DNA from: Nyssa sinensis
Taxonomy: Eukaryota > Streptophyta > Magnoliopsida > Cornales > Nyssaceae
NCBI GenBank assembly: GCA_008638375.1
Contig: CM018035.1
Span: forward strand, 39,422,254 to 39,486,253
Direction of reading: 5' to 3'
DNA: 64,000 nt
The notes under the pieces were generated by a model. It worked only from the letters and a program-made list of their open reading frames with translations, did not search any database and was not told the origin of the DNA. Position numbers and translations under genes: made by a program. This document shows, piece after piece, positions 33,227 to 45,214 of the stretch; position 1 is the first letter of the stretch; each line of letters opens with the position of its first letter.

Positions 33227-34984
33227 TGATTACACCGAAAGAATAATGTGGTAGTTGTAGTGCAGCTTTGGGGTGTCGATTCCACAGAGAGACAAATTAA
33301 AAGAATAATAGAAAAAATTTATAAAACTAAAGAAAATATTAAATGATTAACGAGAAAATAAAAAGTGATTTTAAATGCAAATTAAAATTAAACAAAGTGA
33401 TCAACGGGAAAAGTACTCAAATTAACGAGTAGTAGAGCGTCGGGAATCTCTTGCACATATTTGATATTTTAATTATTTTTAATTCACTGATAACTCAATT
33501 GAAAATTTAATTCCAAAAATTTCAATCGGAAGATATAGAATTATAAACCAAAATTAAACCAAATGTAACCTTTTGAAAAATCATTCATCACTTTTAAATC
33601 CCACAAATTGTATCCACATTGAAAAAAGCCAATGACGACAATATACCCAAGGAGAAGTATTGTAGTAGAGTATTAAATCAATATAAATAATCAATTGATC
33701 CAAACATAATCAAAGAACTAATCCATTTAATAGAAAAAACATGACTGAATCTCTAAATGGAATAAACTCTATAATTATTTGACAACAATAAATTGAGAAT
33801 GATAAACCCAAAGAATTTTAATAAATAAAAATCCAGCACATGAATCAAAAATAAATTAAATGTACTGTTTAGTGTGCAAGTTCATTCCTAATCCTACTTG
33901 AAAATTTAGTTACCCATAAACACGACTGGACAACATAAATTTCATTGAAAAATAATCTGCCATGAATAGCCTACGGCTACTGTTTTCTCTGTGCAAGGAC
34001 TGCCTCTATGCCGTAGCTCTCTCCCTTCTCAGTTCTCAGCCGCATGGACTGCCCTCCTTGTTCCTTTTCTGCCCAGCTCTATGCTTCTCTTCTTATTTGG
34101 CTTTGCGCCCTAACTCATTCAGTGGTTGGGCCCCAGTGCGCTTCCTTTTTTTCCTTTTCGAAACCCAGTCGTGCGCCACACCGCACAAGGCCTAGCCAAG
34201 ACCAGCCCCCAGCCATACTGCCTTCTCAGCGCCTAGGTTCAGCGCCTCAAGCTTTGACCATTTTCTTTTTTTCTATTCTGCTTTTCTTCATGTGGGCCCT
34301 CCAAGCCGCAACTTTAATTCTTCTGTTTTTTTATATTCTTTTTGGTTCTTTTTCTTGCACCCTGCTGCACCTTTCTGATTTAGCCCAGCTGCTTTGACTT
34401 TTTCAAACTTCATTTTTTTTCTGTTTTACTATCAGATAACGACTTGAATCTTGATTCGGGTTCCTCACGAAAATTGTAGCCCCAGAGGTGTAGATAATTT
34501 TAGGCTTTTGAATCACTTGATTTGGACTTCGAAAACTCATGTTATGACCTACTGAAGTTTGCTGGTTTGGACAGGAATCTAGCTTTCTAGGCCTGACTTT
34601 GAAACAACGTTTGGAGGCCCAAACGAACTCGGAGTTCTGCAAACCATACCTTTCTCAAAAGCTTAAGACGCCATCTAAAAACTTCATGAAGACCACTTTC
34701 TTATTCTGAAACTCTAACGCCATCCAAACCTTAGTTGAAGCTCCATAGATCGAATCTGCCTAAAAGTTAAAAATTGCACAATATACTACATATCTCTTCT
34801 TTTACCTTCAATGCTTCACTAATTCAATAAATATATTAATCAGCTCACTTAAACAGAAAATATGTCATAAAATCAAATATAAATTAATTAAGAATATTAA
34901 ACATTATGCTCTAATAATAGGGTCACATTTTAGCATTTTAATCTAATAATAGGGTATTTAGAGTGCACTTCTGTGCACTCATCA
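33227..34984 (-). repeat. 5' LTR (right) of the - strand Athila-like element (1758 bp)
   Basis: On the - strand it runs from TGATGAGTGCACAGAAG (34984) to CGGTGTAATCA (33227). It aligns with 21864-23703 throughout with scattered substitutions and lacks the extra 80 bp of the left copy. It is followed on the right by internal 3' sequence, so it also serves as the 3' LTR of a second, truncated unit. Confidence 0.9.
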
Positions 34985-35155
34985 CACCCCCCAACTTGCT
35001 CATTGCTAGTCCCTAGCAATTTTCATGCAAAAGTGGCAAAAGAGACCAAAGAAGATCACACACAGAAGGCATCTAATCACACTTTTCAGATTCGCATATC
35101 AAAGCAATTTTAGGAATTCAATAACCCTATAACAATCAATCCACTTATAGCAATT
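34985..35155 (-). mobile_element. Truncated second copy of the Athila 3' region
   Basis: From the purine tract (CACCCCCCAACTT on the + strand) to ATAGCAATT, the order of bases repeats 23704-23875 with few changes. It then breaks off into LTR-like DNA of another family. This is the remains of a neighbouring unit in a tandem LTR-internal-LTR-internal array. Confidence 0.85.
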
Positions 35156-36808
35156 GTTTAAGTCTTCCACGTGTGGGAGGTCCTTGGTTCAAACTTGGGG
35201 AGCTGCGGCTCTCACATTTTTTTTCTGATTTTTATTTTGCTAAACAACGGATAAGGAGCCAAACTAGGGATAGGATATCCTAACATTGCCCGGTTTATTA
35301 AATCAGCGGCTTATCCTTGTTACCAAACAGATCGAATCTAGGTTTTTAAAACCTTTTAAATTAGAAGCCAAAATAACACAGCTTCACTTATCCATTACTG
35401 CGCTTGGGTGATCGACTCGACCCAACTCGTTTGACCCGCTATTGTTCATCTTCCCTTTCGTGAGGGTCACTGTAGTCCTAATTTTTGAAATTTTTTGGGC
35501 TCTATTTCCTGCACTTTTGTCTATCTTTTCTTCTTGGTTTTGATCTAGAATCAATCGTAGAGGTTTGGTTTACCATTTGGCATTGGTTTCGTGTATTAAA
35601 TTGAGCTCAAAAGCTTGGTTATACTCTATTATGGCCGCACCTGCAACTCAACCGTACACACTCGATTTTACACCAAAAATCATGTGGTTTGGCATGTTAT
35701 TCTTCCCTTATCATGGGGTTTCATTCGCCTTTCCAAAAATTAGGTTTTAGTGTGGATTCTTAAGGCTCGATTTCAAAATTGAAACCTACAAATCAGTTTT
35801 ACTCATCTCATTTCGGCCCATTTAATGTGGGTTTTGTGGATTCTTGATTCTTGTGGCTTTTAGTTTTCATCCCTAGTGAAAGAAACGAGTTTCTCTTCGG
35901 TTGATTCAGACCCACCTTCAAGGTGGTCATTAATGGCGGGTTTTCATGATTTATACTATTTTACACTCTCTTAGGTCTCATTCTTACCTTTAAACCCTAT
36001 TACTTCATCTATACCTTCCAATTCCACTAAACAGAAAGTCAATAGAAAAATATGCTTAGAGAGAGAAATTTAGTTGTTGTGTTTTACCTTTATCAATGTT
36101 GTCTCTCTCTACTCGGGCCTTACTCTAGGTCTTGCTAAGCTTCTATCTGATCCTCAAGTTTGGGTCAGGGTGCATGCAAGCCTTCTCCTTCTTCTTTTTC
36201 TTCTTCTTCTTCTTTTCTCTCTCTAGCCAAAATACATTGGTTTCTGAATACACACACAACTTCACAATATGCAATGTCTGAATCTATCCATATACACCCA
36301 AGGCCTATGTATGCATCATGAGGTTGGGTGCATGAAACCTAATTGGTTGGAGTGAGGGTGCAATAGGGTAAAGCCACTTATCTCATGTTTTTCTGAATTT
36401 CCCTACATTTTTCTACCTTATGTACTTTTCTTAGGGCTATTATAGCACAAAAGTGCTGATAGCCTAATGGCTATCCATTTTGGGTAAGGTCTTCTTTTTA
36501 TTTCTTGGTTTTGAGTTCAAAACTTTGTAAGACCATTTTGCTTCTTATTCCTCTTTTTTTGTATTTTCATGCATTAAGTTCCCTTGTCATTTATTCATTT
36601 AAGTTTTATGTTGCTTGCTAGTTAACATTATTTTGTCTCTAGTACTAGTCTTCTTGATTTTGTCTTCTTATCATAACTTGTGTTGTTTATGCAAAATTTA
36701 GGAAGCATTGTTTCCTAATACTTAACACAATATAATTATACACTAATGAAATTAATATCTTTTTAATTGACACTAATTACTTGTTAATTAGGTTAGGGGC
36801 GTTATAAT
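35156..36808 (-). repeat. Remnant of a long chromovirus-type LTR
   Basis: It holds a B-box-like GGTTCAAACTT near 35193, GGATATCCTA near 35272, GACCCGCTATTGTTCATCTTC near 35430, TC-rich and GCATGCAAG near 36175, and ends near GGTTAGGGGCGTTATA. Block order follows 39600-41220 of the element next door. No coding sequence recognised. Confidence 0.5.
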
Positions 36809-37064
36809 CTATCTTGTAACTCTCAGTTATATGAAAATGTTTTAAGAATGCCAGTAGCATTCAGTACAACTTCTTTTTAATTGCTATTTATGAAAGTTTA
36901 TGAAAGGGGTTTTCCAGAAACCTATGACAGGGGATTGGTGTTACACACGAGCTTTTCACAAAGCTCACATGGTATTATCTTGTATATTTTTAGGAATGAA
37001 TAAGAAGATTACATATCCAAATGCTAGTAAAGTATGATGAATAGAGACTCTAGCTAGCAGAGGA
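36809..37064. other. Short spacer, nothing recognised
   Basis: About 256 bp between the LTR remnant and the LTR at 37065. No open frame or repeat of note. Confidence 0.5.
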
Positions 37065-38361
37065 TGTCACGACCCGAAACCCACCCTATGCGGATCTCGT
37101 ATAGTGATCGCCACCCTTCGACCCAAGGGCCTTAGGGCGAGGCTCACATAAGCAACAGTATTGGACGGCGGTGCGGCCTGTGTTTGCAGAAGCGTGAAAA
37201 ACTTTTTCTTTTCTTTTCTTATTTTAAATTTACTCACATCCGTCCGGTACTGCCGCTCTTCGCATTGGTACACATGGTTATACATTCAGAGCAAAATAAA
37301 AACTTAAAGACTTTACAAATACAATCACATTCAGTTGCCCCGCGGGCTTAATACATAATAGTGTACCATCTTCTAATACAAGTCACTAACTACAATTTCA
37401 TAGTGTTCTCCAAAAGACTGCTAATCCTGAAATAAGCTTCCTATGCTCTTCCTCAAAATGAGCATAGTTCAACATCTTCATCATCAAAATCAGGACTTGC
37501 TTTTAGTCACCTGAAAGGGGGTCAGATGGAAATCCGGGTAAGCTAATCTAAGCTTGTGAGTAATTCCAGCATTTGTCATGGATTTTCAATTGGCAGTGGT
37601 TAGTATAAGAGATTTTATAAAACAATCACTACCAATTGCTCGTATACTTTGAACACAGAATATATGCATTCATTTAAAATAGGTAGCTTTGAACATTTAA
37701 AGTATTCAAGTTAAACACTTACTTCTTCAAATAAAGTATAGAAACCTCAAACATATAAATATGCATAGTGAAAATGAGGGTAAAAACCTGCTTCTATTTT
37801 TACACATATCATCTTATCACTTTCTTGAGTAGAATCCGTTTCGAACCAGACTCCAGTTTTACTACAATGGAGACATCTCATGCCCGGGGGATAAATCCTG
37901 CTACCTGGCATTTTTCGTGTCATAGTTGAATTCCGAAGAAAGTCAACGTCGCATGTTGTGCTTATTCACTAGTTATCTTGCATTATCGGTGGCAACAGGA
38001 GATGTAAAACACTTACAAATAGATGCTATTTAAAAGCATTAAAATATGGCCTCCTTGTAGTTGCATTTTAAATCATATAACATATAACTTCTTCAATAGG
38101 ACTTCAAATACTTGGAATAAACAAATTTAGAATATTTAAATAAATTGGCATTTTAACTTAGACATGCTAAAATATTTTTAAGGAAGACTGTAGAAGAAAC
38201 CATTCATTGAGCATGTCATAATAGGGTTTATAAAACCAAATATTTTTAAAACAGGAATCATGAAATACTAAGTTTGATATTCAAGTGCTTCACATATTTT
38301 GAACTTAAACTTCTTCAAATCAATGGAGTTAAATCTCCACTTCAAATACAGGGTTACTCAC

Positions 38362-38839
38362 CTTATACCCCTAGGTTGGTGCTACTGTTGGAACTTCCCC
38401 TTGCCTTTTATCAGCCTAAAATAATTTATGGAAACTTTATAAATTTTACATATATTTCAATGATCATGAACTGTAACTCCACACTATTCTTAGACTGTAT
38501 TAGCCTAATCCTAAGATAGATTTTATTCTTAAGAATTGAACTAACTCAATTTGCTTTATAGTTGTATTCCATTGTTTATTTACCTTATACATACTTGCCA
38601 AGCATGTCATTTAGCGTTTCGGTATTTTCTCGCTCTTCCTCTTCTTCTTTTAAGTTTGCCTCGGCAAGTCTCCTTGCTGCTGCCTCTTTCATGAGTCACC
38701 CCATTGGGACTATAGGAGCTTTTTATATGAACGGCCTAACTGAGATGATTTGACACGTCTTGGCGATTCTTATCTTTTTGTTGATTACCCTATTTTGCCA
38801 TAAAAGCTCATCCATGAAGTCTTGTTGAGTCTTATCCAT
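38362..38839 (-). pseudogene. Copy 2 of the LTR-borne small gene
   Basis: Exon-like part 1 from ATG 38839 (MDKTQQDFMDELLWQ...) to 38591 has 83 codons. It ends LNDMLGKY before a GTATAAG donor-like site, in phase 0. Two stops interrupt it (after SVRPFI and after VPMG). Part 2 is 38415-38362 (54 nt, ADKRQGEVPTVAPT, then a stop, then GYK), bordered by ATTATTTTAG and GTGAGT. Part 3 starts at 37510 after CCCCCTTTCAG. The layout equals that of the other two copies. Confidence 0.45.
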
Positions 38840-39433
38840 GATAGTTTACTTAAGCTTTAACCTAAAACACAATTTAACATGTTAGAAATTAAATTTCATT
38901 TTAATTTATACTGTTCAGGTAGCTTCATTAATTTTGAGTTTAATCTTATTACTTCACATGTTCACGTTTCACGTCTTTTCGTATTTTATTTTAAGATACG
39001 AATCCTACTATTTAGCTCAGAACATCGAACATCGTTCTAGTTTACAATCATATTACTTTATGCTATTCATCAAATTTTATGTCTCTTTATTGTAAGTACT
39101 TCTTTTGGTCAAATAGAATCTACCATTAAGTTCGGAACGTCGAAGAAAGTCAATTTGGACCCTCTCGGACTTCATTTGGCTTCAGGGGTACTAGGGGCAA
39201 AATGGTAATTTTACCCCTTTGCGTGTCTGTATTTTTTTTCGTGGTCTCATTTCACAAAACGGAACTCACCATTGATCTTAGAAGATCCAAAATAGTAAGA
39301 ATACACTAATAACTTGTCCAATTTGGACATCGGACCATTTCGTCATTATTTAATTTATTTTATTTAATGAAATTTATGTATAATATATATATATATATTT
39401 TCGTGCATTAAAAGAGCACGGGATTGTCCTGTC

Positions 39434-39645
39434 CAAACGGTAATTAAGGGGATTGGGTCTTTGGTGGTCTGGGGTTCGAGTCACAAGGTACGTAGCCCCC
39501 TTTTTATTTTTCTTTATTTTAATTTTATATTATATATATATATATATATTCTTGCCATAACATATAACGCGGTACCGCCTGTCCAAGTGGTAAGGAGCGT
39601 GGGGTTGGTTCGTGAGGTGGGACGTTCGAATCCCAAGGGCCGCGG
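39434..39645 (+). repeat. Two tRNA-like blocks (A and B boxes) inside the LTR
   Basis: Block 1 has TGTCCAAACGG near 39440 and GGGTTCGAGTC near 39472. Block 2 has TGTCCAAGTGG at 39580-39590 and GTTCGAATCC at 39624-39633. These match the RNA polymerase III A box and B box patterns with tRNA-like spacing, on the + strand, opposite to the element. The older solo LTR at 27208 lacks the whole region, so it looks like a SINE-like insertion or a lineage-specific gain. Confidence 0.5.
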
Positions 39646-41220
39646 CCCCTTATTTTTTTCTGATTTTTCTTGACCCAAATGACGTATAAGGCATTAAACC
39701 GGAATAACATATCATATTCGCGCCTGGGTTATTTAATTTGGGCCTAAACCTCGTAACCAAACAAGTTAAATTCGGGTTTTAAACCCTTAAGCCCAAAGCA
39801 ACATCGTCCAAATAATGCGGTGGCTACCCCGCCTCTTTACACGTGTCCTTAGTTAACATGCCTGACTCAATTCAAAATGGCGAGTTAACTCATCGTCTTC
39901 TTCACCAATCTAGTCACTGTTGCCCTAATTTCAGAGGTTCTAAACTTCCAATTTCATGAATTTTGAAGTTGTTTTACTCCTTGCGTTCAATTCCAAATGG
40001 TTTTTGGAAGTCCAAGGGTCATTTTGGCAGTCATGTAAGAGCTCAAATTGAATTCGGGTGCTCAGTTAGAGATTTGATAATCAAACCTACAACTCAGTCA
40101 TTCATGGTTGTTTTTGAGCCAAATCCCTTGGGATTTCTTCTGTTTTGGTCCCCTCATCATGGGGTTTCATCTTTCATTCTCAAAGGTGTGTTTTTGAGCG
40201 AATTCGTGAGGTTGGGTTTCAAACCCGAAACCTGCAACACTAAATTTTTGGGTCTTTCCTTGGTTTTCTTGGTCACGGTCTAGTGTTTTTAAAACACTTG
40301 GAGGGTCTATTCAAGGTCCCAATAGGTTAAATGGGTTTTGGTTACAACTGATTCAGACCTGCTCTAAGCAAGGTCCAACAATGGTGGTTTGATGTACGGC
40401 TAGGTGTTCTTGATGGGTTTAGGTTCCATTTTTCATGCCTTGTCCAAGAATATACTTCCTAAACATCATATATGCATAAATATAACCTAAACAACTTACA
40501 TACATGCATAAACTTTTAGAGAGAGAAAAATATAGTTTTAACATTTTCACACTTTTTCTCTTGATTCTCTTATCCTTTTTCCTTCTAAACCTTTCCTTCT
40601 AACTTCTTGCTCTCTTTTGTTCTGATTTTCTCTTAAGCAATAAGCATGTAGTGCATGCATTTGCTTTTAAGCAACTCCACTGCCCTCTCTCTTTCTCTCT
40701 CATCAGATCTCTCTCTCTATCTCTCCATGACCTCACAGCCCCTTTCATTGACATTTTTACTGCTCTATTTACTTCCTCTTTTTCCTCTTTTTTCAAAATG
40801 CAGCTTTGCATTTATGGTGGGTTGATATTTTGTATTATATATGTGTATTATATAATTACACACACTAACACACACACACATCAGCCGACACTCACACACA
40901 CACACACACACACACACACTTTAGTTTGTATGTATATGCACTTGTTCATATGTATGTATATATATATATATATACATTAATTGTACCTTTAGGTATACAC
41001 ACACAATACACACTTAGTATATGTATTTTACATATGTTAATACACTTAAATAATCACATGTATATTATTATATAATCACACCCACATGTACATATGAATA
41101 TTGAAATATTTTTATTGTATATTTCATGTCTCTCGGCCTTCTAGTAGTTAATGTCTAACTACGGTTCAAAATCTCGTAATGCGTATCATATTATCCGATA
41201 TTTCGAGTCAGGGTGTTACA

Positions 41221-41377
41221 TTTTCCCCCACTTATTAGAGTTTTGTCCTCAAAACTCGAGTGTTCTAAATCGAAAGGAGACTCTATTATCTTTTCATTCT
41301 TTGCTATATTCTATCTATCATGTCCATGTATCTAGTAGTCGAAATTAAACGTTGAGAATATATATGTAGACAGAATT
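41221..41377 (-). other. Polypurine tract and 3' region after pol loss
   Basis: On the - strand GAGGACAAAACTC...AAGTGGGGGAAAA leads straight into the LTR (tract at about 41221-41235). Only 157 bp separate the last gag codons from the LTR, so pol has been deleted entirely. Confidence 0.75.
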
Positions 41378-42488
41378 TTAAGCATTAGACAGTGTACCTA
41401 GTTGACCTTTAGAGGTTTGTACAGCTTCAGAAAATATATTGAAAACTCGTCCGTACCTTGTAGGCTCTTGACTTCCCCTTGGTTTCTCAGCAGTCCAAGC
41501 CTGCGTGCGTGGCGTAGCCGATGAAGCTCCTGTTGTAGGCTCTTTGGTAGCTGAACTCCACTTTGGGCAATTTTTGATGAGGTGCCCGGTCTGCTTGCAT
41601 TTGTAGCAACCTCCAGTATCCTGCCGACCGGGTGCATAGTGCCTCTTCTGACAAGTAGGGCATATAGGGATCTCTGTTGTCTTTTGGCTAGTGTTACCCC
41701 CTTCGTTGACAGTAGTCATACTCTTGACTCCTGTCTTAGCTTTCTTCATCCGTTGGGGAGTGGGGCTAATCTATTTCTTGTCTTTCTTTTGGGATAGGGC
41801 AATGCCAGCTCTCTCGAATATCTTAGCATGATTTACTACTGCATTATACGTGGGAAGCTCAAAGGGCTCAAGTCTGTACCTGATACTATCTCGGAGGCCA
41901 CTCTCGAACTTCTTAGCTTTCAGATCCTCGGTCATGATAATGTGGGGGTGAATAGCGGGCTAGTTTCATGAACTTAGCCTTGTACTCTGCTACTGTCATA
42001 GTTCCTTGGGTTAGAGTCGGAAACTCTGCTATTTTTTGGTTCTTCAGTAACCTTGGGAAATGTTTATCGTAAAATACTTCCAAAAATCTTTCCCAAGTCA
42101 TAGGCGGCTCTATTTCCTTTTCCAAAAGCCACTACCCATATACTGCATCCTTAAAAGTAAAGGCAGCATAAGAGACTTTTTGTTCCTTGGTACAAGGAAA
42201 AACTATGAATATGCGTTCCATTTCTTGGACCCACGCCTCAGCGTCGATCGTAGTGTCCAATCCGTCAAACCTAGGAGGATTGAAACCCTGAAACACCTTA
42301 TAACTTGACGTGTTCATTGCCTCAGCAGGTTGTCCCTAATTTTGTGGTAGTCCGGGGTTTTTCACCTATTGTGGTGCTTTGCCTTGAGCTTGGACACCTA
42401 TCATGTTTTGAGCCATTGTTTCTAGAATGTGCTCAACCCGATCTAGTCTGTCCTCCGGGTTTCTCGCATTCTTTCTCGTGTTTACCAT
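41378..42488 (-). pseudogene. gag: gag pseudogene (chromovirus-like)
   Basis: Start ATG 42488 (MVNTRKNARNPEDRLDRV). Domain pieces: 42317-42132 (GFNPPRFDGLDTTIDAEAWVQ), 42125-41913 (MTWERFLEVFYDKHFP...GTMTVAEYKAKF) and 41749-41378. The last piece has a zinc knuckle CYKCKQTGHLIKNC (41608-41567, C-x2-C-x4-H-x4-C, intact), followed by a Ser/Thr/Pro-rich tail. At least five stops or frame changes interrupt it. Gag packages the element RNA; here no protease, RT or integrase follows. The open end at 41378 probably lies at the deletion border. Confidence 0.85.
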
Positions 42489-42719
42489 TGTCGCTAAAAA
42501 ACATATATCTGTTAGTTTTTCATCTTATATATTCATCGCATAAGGTTCATGTTTACTTCCTTCTCATCCCCAAGATTTAATATTTTATTATTCTTGCCTT
42601 CTGTGGTGGTCTTTATAGTCTATATTACTTCTCGTCTTTGTTTTACTACTTCTATTTAACTACGGGTCCCATACCCTGCCTTCTTATCGAACACGTATTT
42701 CTAATCACTTACTTACTCT
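42489..42719 (-). other. Leader between gag and truncated 5' LTR
   Basis: Pyrimidine-rich on the + strand; no primer-binding site recognised. The 3' end of the 5' LTR (the first 195 bp of the LTR in + coordinates) and the primer site are missing, so a deletion removed this border. Confidence 0.5.
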
Positions 42720-43438
42720 TCACATTGGTACACATGGTTATACATTCAGAGCAAAATAAAAACTTAAAGACTTTATAAATACAATCACATTCAGTTGCCC
42801 TGTGGGCTTAATACATAACAGTGTACCATCTTCTAATACAAGTCACTAACTACAATTTCATAGTGTTCTCCAAAAGACTGCTAACCCTGAAATAAGCTTC
42901 CTAGGCTCTTCCTCAAAATGAGCATAGTTCAACATCTTCATCATCAAAATCAGGACTTGCTTTTAGTCACCTGAAAGGGGGTCGGATAGAAATCCGGGTA
43001 AGCCAATCTAAACTCTTCCTCAATGTCGCATGTAGTGGTTATTCACCAGTTATCGTGCATTATCGGTGGCAACAGGAGATGTAAAACACTTACAAATAGA
43101 TGCTATTTAAAAACATTAAAACGTGGCCTCTATGTAGTTGCATTTTAAATCATATAACATATAACTTCTTTAATATGACTTCAAATACTTGGAATAAGCA
43201 AATTCAGAATATTTAAAGAAATTGGCATTTTAACTTAGACATGCTAAAATATTTTTAAGGAAGACTGTAGAAGAAACCATTCACTGAGCATGTCACAATA
43301 GGGCTTATAAAACCAAATATTTTTAAAACAGGAATCATGAAATACTAAGTTTGATATTCAAGTGCTTCACATATTTTGAACTTAAACTTCTTCAAATCAA
43401 TTGAGTTAAATCTCCACTTCAAATACAGGGTTACTCAC

Positions 43439-43941
43439 CTTATACTCCTGGGTTGGTGCTACTGCTGTAACTTCCCCTTGCCTTTTGTCAACCTAAAATA
43501 ATTTATGGAAACTTCATAAATTTTACATATACTTCAATGATCATCAACTGTAACTCCACCCTATTCTTAGACTGTATTAGCCTAATCCTAAGATAGATTT
43601 TATTCGTAAGAATAGAACTAACTCAATTTGCTTTATAGTTGTATTCCAATGTTTATTTACCTTATACATATATTCTTATTGATAAATAGACATTACTTGC
43701 GAAGCATGTCATTTAGCGTTTCGGTATTTTCTTGCTCTTCCTCTTCTTCTTTTAAGTTTGCCTCAGCAAGTCTCTTTGCTGCTGCCTCTTGCATAAGTCG
43801 CCCCATTGGGACTATAGGAACTTTTTATATGAACGGCCTAACTGAGATGATTTAACACGTCTTGGCGATTCTTATCTTTTTGTTGATTACCCTATTTTGC
43901 CATAAAAGCTCATCCGTGAAGTCTTGTTGAGTCTTATCCAT
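43439..43941 (-). pseudogene. Copy 3 of the LTR-borne small gene
   Basis: Part 1 starts at ATG 43941 (MDKTQQDF...ELLWQ) and runs to NDMLRK followed by a stop near 43695, with further stops after SVRPFI. An extra run of about 20 bases follows before the donor-like site. Part 2 (43492-43439, 54 nt) is fully open in phase 0: VDKRQGEVTAVAPTQEYK, with ATTATTTTAG before and GTGAGT after. Part 3 begins at 42970. Confidence 0.4.
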
Positions 43942-44539
43942 GATAGTTCACTTGAGCTTTAACCTAAAACACAATTTAACGTGTTAGGAATTAAATTTCA
44001 TTTTAATTTATACTGTTCTTGTAGCTCCATTAATTTTGAGTTTAATTTTATTACTTCACATGTTCACGTGTCACGTCTTTTCGTATTTTATTTTAAAATA
44101 CGAATCCTACTATTTAACTCAGAACATCGAACATCGTTCTAGTTTATAGTCATATTACTTTATGCTATTCATCAAATTTTATGTCTCTTCATTGTAAGTA
44201 CTTCTTTTGGTCAAATAGACTCTACCATTGAGTTCGGAACATCGAAGAAAGTTAATTTAAACCCTCTCGGACTTCCATTTGGCTTTAGGGGTACTAGGGG
44301 CAAAATGGTAATTTTACCCCTTTGCGTGTCTTTATTTTTTTCATGGTCTCGTTTCACAAAACAGATCTCACCATTGATCTCAGAAGGTCCAAAATAGTAA
44401 GAATACACTAATAACTTATCCAATTTGGACACCAAACCATTTCGTCATTATTTAATTTAATTTTTTTTAATTTATTTTATTTAATGAAATTTATGTATAA
44501 TATATATATTTTCGTACATTAAAAGAGCACGGGATTATC

Positions 44540-44767
44540 CTGTCCAAAGGGTAATTAAGGGGATTGGGTCTTTGGTGGTCTGGGGTTCGAGTAACAAGGT
44601 GTGCAGCCCCTTTTTATTTTTCTTTATTTTAATTTTATATATTTTATATATATATATATATATATTCTTGCCATAACATATAACACGGCACCACCTATCC
44701 AAGTGGTAAGGAGTGTGGGGTTGGTTCATGAGGTGGGACGTTCGAATCCCAAGGGCTGCGGCCCCTT
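44540..44767 (+). repeat. tRNA-like pair in the 5' LTR
   Basis: Same two blocks as at 39434-39645: GGGGTTCGAGTAAC near 44583 and TATCCAAGTGG near 44695 with GTTCGAATCC near 44740. A and B boxes are a little more diverged in the first block. Confidence 0.5.
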
Positions 44768-45214
44768 ATTTTTTTCTGATTTTTCTTGACCCAAACGACA
44801 TATAAGGTATTAAAACCGGAATAGCATATCATATTTGCGCCTGGGTTATTTAATTTGGGCCCCTCATAACCAAACAAGTTAAATTAGGGTTTTAAACCCT
44901 TAAACCCAAAGCGACGTCGTCCCAATAATGCGGTGGCTACCCCGCTTCTTTACACGTGTCCTGAGTTAACACGCCTAACTCAATTCAAAATGGCGAGTTA
45001 ACTCATCATCTTCTTCACCAATCTAGTCACTGTTGCCTTAATTTCAGAGGTTCTAAACTTCTGATTTCGTGAATTTTGAAGTTGTTTTACTCCATGCGTT
45101 CAATTCCAAATGGTTTCTAGAAGTCCAAGGGTCATTTTGGTATTCATGTAAGAGCTCAAATTGAATTCGGGTGCTTAGTTAGAGCTTTGATAATCAAACC
45201 TACAACTCAGTCGT

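Larger units (their letters stand above)
21864..35155 (-). mobile_element. Athila-like Ty3/gypsy element, internally deleted, with nested LTR
   Basis: On the - strand the order is: piece of internal 3' region (35155-34985), LTR (34984-33227), duplicated primer site, gag (32962-31461), interruption by a foreign LTR (31455-27208), rest of gag, protease, RT N-terminus, deletion, integrase C-terminus, 3' region, purine tract, LTR (23703-21864). The protein pieces match the element at 45215-54569 almost codon for codon. The right end does not stop at the LTR but continues into about 170 bp identical in order to the 3' region at 23704-23875, so the structure is a tandem recombinant rather than a simple insertion. 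Confidence 0.85.
37065..41220 (-). repeat. 3' LTR of chromovirus-like element (4156 bp)
   Basis: Ends TGTCACGACCCG (37065) and GGGTGTTACA (41220); on the - strand TGTAACACCC...CGGGTCGTGACA. The purine tract at 41221-41235 marks it as the 3' LTR. It contains the small gene copy (38362-38839), two tRNA-like blocks (39434-39645), (TA)n near 39530-39550 and CA/TA repeats at 40860-40975. Confidence 0.85.
37065..45214 (-). mobile_element. Long-LTR chromovirus-like element, gag only, pol missing
   Basis: On the - strand: partial 5' LTR (45214-42720), gag (42488-41378), polypurine tract, 3' LTR (41220-37065). LTR length over 4 kb, the gag type and the GAGGACAAAA...GGGGGAAAA sequence before the LTR suggest the Tekay/Del chromovirus lineage; there is no pol to confirm it. 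The first part of the 5' LTR is missing because the Athila-like element at 45215 was inserted into it and the rest is not found downstream. Matching LTR parts differ by about 3% by eye (6 differences in some 190 bp at 37260 and 42722). Confidence 0.8.
42720..45214 (-). repeat. 5' LTR of chromovirus-like element, incomplete at both ends
   Basis: It matches 37258-40110 of the 3' LTR, minus about 390 bp lost near 43015 (counterpart 37555-37945). It is cut at 45214 by the Athila-like LTR. Contains copy 3 of the small gene (43439-43941) and the tRNA-like pair at about 44540-44767. Confidence 0.85.
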
